Origin: Thermodesulfobacteriota bacterium
Lineage (GTDB): Bacteria; Desulfobacterota; Dissulfuribacteria; Dissulfuribacterales; QOAL01
NCBI GenBank assembly: GCA_013154175.1
Contig: JAADCZ010000011.1
Location: forward strand, 1 to 49,584
Direction of reading: 5' to 3'
Length of the DNA stretch: 49,584 nt
Positions 44,027-49,584 of the stretch are shown piece by piece. A program made the position numbers and the translations under genes. The notes under the pieces were generated by a model, which did no database searches, had not been told where the DNA came from, and saw only the letters and a list, made by a program, of their open reading frames with translations. Within the stretch, counting starts at the first letter, position 1. Each line of letters starts with the position of its first letter.

Positions 44027-45559
44027 TTAGTTTTGTTGGCCCTTTGTCGTTGCCAACAGACTCTTCATGAGTTTGGCTTCGCTATAGGGCTTTGAGAGAA
44101 AGTAGTCCATGCCTGCTTCCATGCACAGCTTTCGGTTTTTTGTGCTGGCTGTAAGGGCAATAATGGGGACGTGGGCATAATCCTTCATCGAGCGAATCTT
44201 TTTGGTGAGGATATATCCATCGCTATCTGGCAGGTTGATGTCCATGAAGATGGCATCAAAGGTGTGCCTGCTGACTGCACTCATCGCAGCCTTCCCGGTA
44301 GAGGCCACCACAGGCTTTATCCCAAATTTCTTTAAAAGCTCAACTACTATCCTCTGATTTATTCGGTCGTCTTCCACCACCAGTACCTTCATTCCCTGGA
44401 GCTGTCTCTGCTGGGAGACAAGGGGAACTTCCTCTTCATCTGACTCTTGTGACAGGAATGGACAGGAGAGTTGGTCCTTCTCCATCCTTAGAACCCTGAG
44501 GACTTCGAGCATGATTTGGCGCCCCTTTGACGGGGCCATTACAAAGCCCTTTGCAGACTTGCCATTGTTATCATCGGAGAGCCTGGCAGATATGTCCATC
44601 ATGTTGATGGCCGGAATATCAAAAAATACCACTGGATAAGGCCCAGGGTTCCATTTCAGGATGTCTGTCTCAGCCCTCTGTTTCTGGATAAGCTCCCAAT
44701 CGATCAATGCAACACGTTTTTGACTCGAGTTTGCATCCTTCTCGAGGGTGCGTTCTGCATCGTCTATGGAAAAGGATTCCACTACCTGGAAGCCACACCC
44801 TGCCAATCGTCTCGCAATAAGAGTGGAGGAAAATCCATTTGTGCTCACTAGGCAGGCAATTGGGGTGGGGTAGATGGGCTTGCCCCAGGGGATGTCGAGG
44901 GGCTCCATGGCAATGGCGAACCTGAACTTGACCCCTTGGTGGTGTTCAGTGATTTTGAGCTCATCGCCAAGCTCCAAGAGGAGTCGCTGACAGATGAGAA
45001 TCCTCGGATTCCGAAGAATGTCCTGGGGAGACATGGGGTTTTGGAGTTTGGTGGCCAAAACGTCGAAAAAGATACGCTCACCTTCTGTCTCAGGTTCAGA
45101 TTCAGTGCCAATGGAAATATGAAGATTTTGCCCCCCCATTTGTCTCATGGAGTAGTTGAGTATCTGGGTCAAGATTTGTCTAATTCTGCCCCTGGGGCCA
45201 GAAAGCCATTCTGGAGTATCCTTTTTGAAGGAAACCGTGATAATGGCTCCTTTGGCCCGGCTTGGCCCGTCAATTGTTTCCTTGACATCTTCCAGCAGAT
45301 CAGTGAGGGAAAAGCCCTGATTGCCATGGGGGGCGTCCAGATCGTCCTGGGAGAGTTCAATTATGTCGTCCAGCAAGGTCAAAAGCGTGTTGGCGGATTT
45401 CTCGATGGTTTTTAGATAGTTTTTTATGGATGGGGAAATCTGTTCCCGGCTGGCCAGTTCCGTCATGTTCATTATGGTGTTGACAGGGGACCTGATCTCA
45501 TGGTGAAGGTCTGCCATGAGGGCAAGTAAGGAGTCGTCGGTCCTTTTGCTGTTGTCCAT
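44027..45559 (-). CDS. Hybrid histidine kinase-like protein with degenerate ATPase and C-terminal receiver
   Basis: A 510-residue cytosolic signalling protein without sensor or membrane helices. A HisKA dimerisation helix carries the phospho-acceptor histidine in LHHEIRSPVN (H20). The following region has the position and length of a HATPase domain, but the N box (IRQILTQILNYSM) is altered and no DxGxG or GxGL box is found, so ATP binding is unlikely. A receiver-like domain with partial motifs (ALIDWEL) follows, then a complete receiver: VVEDDRINQ, phospho-acceptor in MDINLPDSDG (about D439), ALTAS and KP. It starts 15 bp after the larger kinase and is probably part of the same phosphorelay. 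Confidence 0.85.
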   Translation of the reverse strand: MDNSKRTDDSLLALMADLHHEIRSPVNTIMNMTELASREQISPSIKNYLKTIEKSANTLLTLLDDIIELSQDDLDAPHGNQGFSLTDLLEDVKETIDGPSRAKGAIITVSFKKDTPEWLSGPRGRIRQILTQILNYSMRQMGGQNLHISIGTESEPETEGERIFFDVLATKLQNPMSPQDILRNPRILICQRLLLELGDELKITEHHQGVKFRFAIAMEPLDIPWGKPIYPTPIACLVSTNGFSSTLIARRLAGCGFQVVESFSIDDAERTLEKDANSSQKRVALIDWELIQKQRAETDILKWNPGPYPVVFFDIPAINMMDISARLSDDNNGKSAKGFVMAPSKGRQIMLEVLRVLRMEKDQLSCPFLSQESDEEEVPLVSQQRQLQGMKVLVVEDDRINQRIVVELLKKFGIKPVVASTGKAAMSAVSRHTFDAIFMDINLPDSDGYILTKKIRSMKDYAHVPIIALTASTKNRKLCMEAGMDYFLSKPYSEAKLMKSLLATTKGQQN

Positions 45560-45574
45560 ATCAACACCTACATT

Positions 45575-48500
45575 TTAAGATTGGATCTTAGAATTCAGCT
45601 TTGCCAGAATTTCCCTGGCAGATTCATACTCCAAATCTTTAATATGACGGTCCAATTGCGACAGTAGCGGCTCTAAATCTTTGTCGTGGATTTTACCCCG
45701 GATTTCCTCCCATACTTCTTCACATTCAATATCGTTTAATTCAAGAAGTTCGTCAAGGTGAAGTATGAGATTTTTCAGTTCTAAATTATTTAATGTTTTA
45801 CCTGTTTCATGGTATTCAGGCTCGTCACTGTCTGCCCCTGGGGTTTCGTCATGGAGGATTTTTTGGCCAAGCTGTGAGATGTGGCTCAGAATTTCCGGCA
45901 ATATCTCATCTTTCAGTTTCTCCCAGTCTTGGGTGGAATGTTCAGCCCTTTCAAAGAGTTGCTGCAGCTCCCCAAGTGCCAGGTTTGCGCTCACTCCCTT
46001 CAGGGTGTGAAAGAGTCTTTTCATTTCCGCCATGTTGCCAGCCTCCTTTAGCTGGGCAACTTTTTTATCGATACTAGCATGCTCCGACAGGAAGTTTCTC
46101 AACAACTTCAGATACAGCGATGAATTTGAGCCGAATCTTTGTTTTGCCTCCTGGGTATTTATTCCTGGCAGCTCTGGATAGTATTCAGAAGCCGTGTCCT
46201 TCTCATCCTGGGCCAGGAACATTTTGTCCGGCTTGATCCATTTGCTCAGGACCTCTAGCACAGATTCAGGCGTTACTGGTTTCAGGACGAAGTCGTTCAT
46301 CCCAGCCTGAAAGCATCGTTGTCTGTCTTCCTTGAAGACGCCTGCAGTCATGGCAATTATGGGGATGCTCGAAAATTCTTCTCTTGCCCTCAGGTGTTTT
46401 GTGGCCTCATATCCATCCATTTCAGGCATCTGGATATCCATGAAAATAATGTCATAGCCGGGATGCGCCTTCTCAAGGGCCTCTTGGCCATTGGAGGCAA
46501 AATCCACCTTGGCACCATACTTTTCCAATATCTCTTTTGCCACCATCTGGTTTATTTCATTATCTTCCACCACCAAGATCTTGAGATCCCTGAATCGCAC
46601 GTTTTGTGTGGCCTGGGAATCAAGGTCTCCGTGGGGTTCGGGCAGGACCAGGTCCGCAAGTTTGTTTGCAATCCTTTTTATGGTGGCAGGCTTGGTTGAA
46701 GTGGCAAAGTTCTTTCTAAGAAGCTGATCCTTGAATTTAGACTCAAAACCAAATGGCACCAGCAGGAGGAGCCTGTTCATGGCGGAAGATCTGGCAAGCT
46801 GAATGGCCTTGTCCATCTGGGTCGAATTGACATCCACCAAATAGACGGCATTGGTGTTGAAGTCGTTGTAATCGCCTATGTCTTCATATTTCCTTTCTTT
46901 AATGGTCTTCTTTGGCACGCCTAGTCTCAAGAGTGTGTTTTCCAGACTCCTGGCGATATCGGGATTTGGGGTGACAATGAAGAATGGCATCTCTTCCTGG
47001 AGTTCCACTATGGGTTTTTGCCATGGATCCTTCTGCTTGGATTTCTTCAGTGTCACCTCAAAGGTGAATGTGGTGCCTTTTCCAATTTCACTTTGTACCT
47101 GAATGGTTCCGCCCATGAGGGAGGCTATGCGTTTGCATATGGTCAGTCCCAGGCCGGTTCCGCCAAATCTTCTGGTTGTCGAAGAGTCTGCCTGGGTAAA
47201 CATATCGAAGAGATATTCCAATCTGTCCTTTTCAATGCCTATGCCCGTGTCTGAAACCCTAAATGAAAGGTGGGAGCATTCGGCATCTTCACCCCGCTGA
47301 ATGCACTGGAGGAGGACTTGCCCCTGGTCAGTGAATTTGATGGCATTGGAGACAAGGTTGGTGAGAAGCTGCCCAAGGCGCATTGGGTCACCAATTAGGG
47401 GGTTGGGCACATCAGGGGCTATATCGATAATGAATTCTATGGATTTTTCAGAGGCAATTTCCGTAAACATGTCAGCCATGTTTTCCATGACGTCCAGGAG
47501 CTGAAAATCCGTCTCTTCGAGCTCCATCTTGCCTGCCTCTATCTTGGAAAGGTCCAGGATGTCATTGACAAGGTTTAGAAGGGAGTGGGCAGAGGCCTTG
47601 ATGATGTTTAGGTAGTCTCTGAGCTTATCAGGCAAGTCCATCTCGAGGGCAAGGGCGGTAATACCCGTAATGGCATTGAGGGGAGTCCTGATTTCATGGC
47701 TCATATTGGCCAAAAAGTCCGATTTTGCCTTGCTTGCCCGTTCTGCCCTTTCCTCTGCAAGGCGCATTTCCTCTGCCTGTTGCATGAGTAAGGCGTTTGA
47801 TTTTTCGAGCTCGAGGGTCCTTTGGCGCACCTTTTCCTCTAGGGTCTTGGCAAACTCTTCCAAGCGCAGATTTGCCTCTTCGAGTTTCCGGGTGTATTCG
47901 GCCTGAATGCGGTCCTTTTCCTTTTGTAAAAGGCTCAACCTGTCACTCAAGGCCATGGACAGGAGGATAACCTCCCAGGCGGAGCCCACCTGAAGACCCC
48001 AGACAGTCACAAAGTTGTTGGGAAGAAGTCCAAAGGATTTCATCGCGTATATGGAGGCTCCTGCCATGGATATCGACCAGGCAAGGGCATAATAGCGAGC
48101 AGGGCGATAGCCCCTGTAGAGGCACAGGAAGCCTGCGAGAATATGAACCAAAACGGTCATGGTTATGAGGGTTGCTGCCTTGATGCTTATCTCGTAGGGG
48201 ACTACGAGGCTCAAAATGGCACAAATGAGTGAGACAACCATGAAAAACGCCAAGATTTTATCCAAGATTGGGGCGTACCTGCGAGAGTTCAGGATTTGTC
48301 TCGTGAACATGGTGCCAAACAGGTATGAAACGAGAATGAAAAAAGGCAGGCTTTCATTGGCCCAATAAATGCTGTTTGGCCAGAAATATTTAAAGGCAAG
48401 GCCAGTGAGGTCTAGCTGGAAAAGGAAATAGAAAATGACGAAAAGGACATAGTAGAGATAAACGGCCTCCCGGATGGTGAAGAAGAGTATGAGGTTGTAG

Positions 48501-49147
48501 GCCAGCATGGCGAACAAGATTCCAAAGTAGAATCCAAGGGCGGTTTCCTCATCTTCCACCTTGTCTATGAATCCTGCTGGCGTATAAAGCCTGGCTGGCA
48601 GGTTCAGCGAGCTCGACGTTTTCACCCTGAGGAAATAGTCTTGGGTGGAATTTCCAGGAATTTCCAGGATGAAGACTAGATTTCGGTATTTTATGGGCCT
48701 GTGGTAGAAACTTTGCCTATCCCCCTCCTTGTAGATTCGGTACCCAGAGCCGGGCAGGGGTACATAGAGGTCCACATAGTCGAGGAGCGGATATTCTATT
48801 TCCAGGTATCGGGTAACATTTTTGGGCCCTGGATTATAGAGGGTGAATTTGAACCAGAAGACAGAAGACGTGAAGCCAAAGCCAGGGGAGGTGCGCTTGC
48901 ATTTCTTGAATTTGCCTAGATGGGACGCCCTGACCACATCCATAATGTTCATGGTGCCCTGTTTGTCTTCCAAGTATTGGATGTGGGGGCCCAAAAAGAA
49001 TTGCTCGCCTATTGAGAGGATATTTATTGGTTCTTCCTGGGGCCAGGCCAGGGGCTGAAGAAACGGGGCAAGAACCAGACAGACTGCCAGAACGAGGCAT
49101 TTGCCAAATGCCCTTGATGCAAGTTTTCCAATGGCTTTGGTTTTCAT
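45575..49147 (-). CDS. 7TMR-DISM hybrid histidine kinase with receiver and HPt domains
   Basis: A 1190-residue multi-domain sensor kinase. A signal-anchor helix (about 17-35) is followed by a periplasmic 7TMR-DISMED2-type domain (about 40-195), seven membrane helices (about 200-410) and a coiled coil. Next come HisKA (SHEIRTPLNAI, H near residue 483) and an intact HATPase domain (NLVSNAIKF, DTGIGI, GTGLGL). A degenerate receiver (LVDVN) precedes a full receiver (VVEDNEINQ, acceptor in MDIQMPEMDG near D900), and an HPt domain ends the protein (FHTLKG, H near 1048). The input domain of this class binds carbohydrate-like or other small ligands in related proteins. It follows the SDR gene by 26 bp. 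Confidence 0.93.
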   Translation of the reverse strand: MKTKAIGKLASRAFGKCLVLAVCLVLAPFLQPLAWPQEEPINILSIGEQFFLGPHIQYLEDKQGTMNIMDVVRASHLGKFKKCKRTSPGFGFTSSVFWFKFTLYNPGPKNVTRYLEIEYPLLDYVDLYVPLPGSGYRIYKEGDRQSFYHRPIKYRNLVFILEIPGNSTQDYFLRVKTSSSLNLPARLYTPAGFIDKVEDEETALGFYFGILFAMLAYNLILFFTIREAVYLYYVLFVIFYFLFQLDLTGLAFKYFWPNSIYWANESLPFFILVSYLFGTMFTRQILNSRRYAPILDKILAFFMVVSLICAILSLVVPYEISIKAATLITMTVLVHILAGFLCLYRGYRPARYYALAWSISMAGASIYAMKSFGLLPNNFVTVWGLQVGSAWEVILLSMALSDRLSLLQKEKDRIQAEYTRKLEEANLRLEEFAKTLEEKVRQRTLELEKSNALLMQQAEEMRLAEERAERASKAKSDFLANMSHEIRTPLNAITGITALALEMDLPDKLRDYLNIIKASAHSLLNLVNDILDLSKIEAGKMELEETDFQLLDVMENMADMFTEIASEKSIEFIIDIAPDVPNPLIGDPMRLGQLLTNLVSNAIKFTDQGQVLLQCIQRGEDAECSHLSFRVSDTGIGIEKDRLEYLFDMFTQADSSTTRRFGGTGLGLTICKRIASLMGGTIQVQSEIGKGTTFTFEVTLKKSKQKDPWQKPIVELQEEMPFFIVTPNPDIARSLENTLLRLGVPKKTIKERKYEDIGDYNDFNTNAVYLVDVNSTQMDKAIQLARSSAMNRLLLLVPFGFESKFKDQLLRKNFATSTKPATIKRIANKLADLVLPEPHGDLDSQATQNVRFRDLKILVVEDNEINQMVAKEILEKYGAKVDFASNGQEALEKAHPGYDIIFMDIQMPEMDGYEATKHLRAREEFSSIPIIAMTAGVFKEDRQRCFQAGMNDFVLKPVTPESVLEVLSKWIKPDKMFLAQDEKDTASEYYPELPGINTQEAKQRFGSNSSLYLKLLRNFLSEHASIDKKVAQLKEAGNMAEMKRLFHTLKGVSANLALGELQQLFERAEHSTQDWEKLKDEILPEILSHISQLGQKILHDETPGADSDEPEYHETGKTLNNLELKNLILHLDELLELNDIECEEVWEEIRGKIHDKDLEPLLSQLDRHIKDLEYESAREILAKLNSKIQS

Positions 49148-49173
49148 GAGATCAAGGTTCCCACGAAGGCTTT

Positions 49174-49584
49174 CTATGACTTATCCGTTTCAGGTGGACG
49201 ACTTCCGCCAAAGACGGACTCTCCTGGCTGTACCACGCCCTGAGGCATGTCCGGGACATCTTCACCACCCAAGATGTACCCTCCGTCAAGCACTATCCTT
49301 GCACCAGTCATAAACGGTGCTCCAAAACATAGAAAATCCACTGCCTTACACGCATCTTCCAGGGTGCCCACCCTTTTCAAGAGGGTATGGGAAATGAGTG
49401 CCTGTTTTTCCTCCTCAGACATAACGCTCCATCCCCTTGTGCCTGGTCCGTGTCTTGTCTCGAAAAAGCCCAGCATAAGCTCGTTTACGCGTACGTTTGG
49501 AGCTCCCATCCGTGCCCACTGTCGGGTAAGAAGCCCGATGGACCTGTTGGCAAGGCTGTAGCAATCGTTAAAGACCGCTGCTGC
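49174..49584 (-). CDS. Short-chain dehydrogenase/reductase, C-terminal part (5' end outside window)
   Basis: The last ~136 residues of an SDR-family protein; the frame is open to the window edge, so the Rossmann nucleotide-binding part is missing. Recognisable features are the substrate-site helix NRSIGLLTRQWARMGAPNVR, the VRVNELMLGFFET stretch after it, and the C-terminal MTGARIVLDGGYIL. At the catalytic YxxxK position the sequence reads YSLAN, with asparagine for lysine. The ~25-residue tail after the DGG motif is longer than usual. Reaction and substrate unknown. Confidence 0.82.
   Translation of the reverse strand, partial: AAAVFNDCYSLANRSIGLLTRQWARMGAPNVRVNELMLGFFETRHGPGTRGWSVMSEEEKQALISHTLLKRVGTLEDACKAVDFLCFGAPFMTGARIVLDGGYILGGEDVPDMPQGVVQPGESVFGGSRPPETDKS

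Noticed and set aside
1-49584. CRISPR arrays, insertion sequences, prophage or integrase genes
   Set aside because: No spaced direct repeats, transposase motifs or phage genes were seen on either strand.

Overview
The window looks like a chromosomal segment of an anaerobic, Gram-negative, diderm bacterium, most likely a member of the Desulfobacterota (former Deltaproteobacteria). The reasons are an anaerobic Ni-Fe carbon monoxide dehydrogenase, a complete lipid A inner-core heptose/Kdo set, the thrS-infC-rpmI-rplT-pheS-pheT-ihfA-merR gene order, a yicC-remA-gmk block, and a bacterial STT3/PglB-type oligosaccharyltransferase. Base composition is close to even G+C with dense gene packing and many ATGA-type overlaps. 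The taxonomic call is inference, since no rRNA gene is present. No CRISPR array, insertion sequence or prophage was seen. Layout: (A) 1-4.1 kb holds the C-terminal half of cooS, then, from its own promoter, a nucleotide-sugar epimerase coupled to an unusual fusion of a WecA-like phosphoglycosyltransferase with the membrane and Rossmann part of a PglF/CapD-type protein. (B) 4.1-5.8 kb has thyX and an AT-rich HEPN/MNT toxin-antitoxin pair. (C) 5.8-11.6 kb is a plus-strand run of nadB, a TVP38-type membrane protein, larC, pgpA, cinA and thpR. (D) 11.7-15.2 kb holds a cheW-mcp chemosensory pair and a Fur/PerR regulator. (E) 15.3-23.8 kb is a long minus-strand block for envelope and housekeeping functions: waaF, gmhB, waaC, a Trm112-like protein, rfaE1, a DUF4416 gene, yicC, remA, gmk, rlmB and waaA/kdtA. 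(F) 23.8-28.9 kb is accessory: two unrecognised genes, an hdeD-yfdX stress pair closed by a strong terminator, and a two-gene unit of a metzincin-like membrane protein with a broken catalytic motif and a voltage-gated-type K+ channel. (G) 28.9-35.2 kb: glnE, the STT3 oligosaccharyltransferase and a convergent HD-domain gene. (H) 35.3-44.0 kb: tRNA-Val(GAC), a strong hairpin, and the translation operon thrS-infC-rpmI-rplT-pheS-pheT-ihfA-merR-pheA. (I) 44.0-49.6 kb, minus strand: an SDR gene cut by the window edge, a large multi-domain hybrid histidine kinase with an HPt domain, and a second hybrid kinase-like protein whose ATPase domain appears dead. How the genes work together: the heptose kinase and phosphatase, two heptosyltransferases and Kdo transferase make the LPS inner core. 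The WecA-like fusion and the STT3 enzyme together suggest a lipid-linked glycan pathway that may end in protein N-glycosylation. The translation operon carries two likely autoregulatory devices: infC has no ATG, GTG or TTG at its conserved N-terminus and appears to start at ATC, and the rpmI leader can be drawn as a pseudoknot like those bound by L20. The most unusual items are the pseudo-metzincin/K+ channel pair, the WecA fusion, the infC start and the pseudo-kinase phosphorelay.
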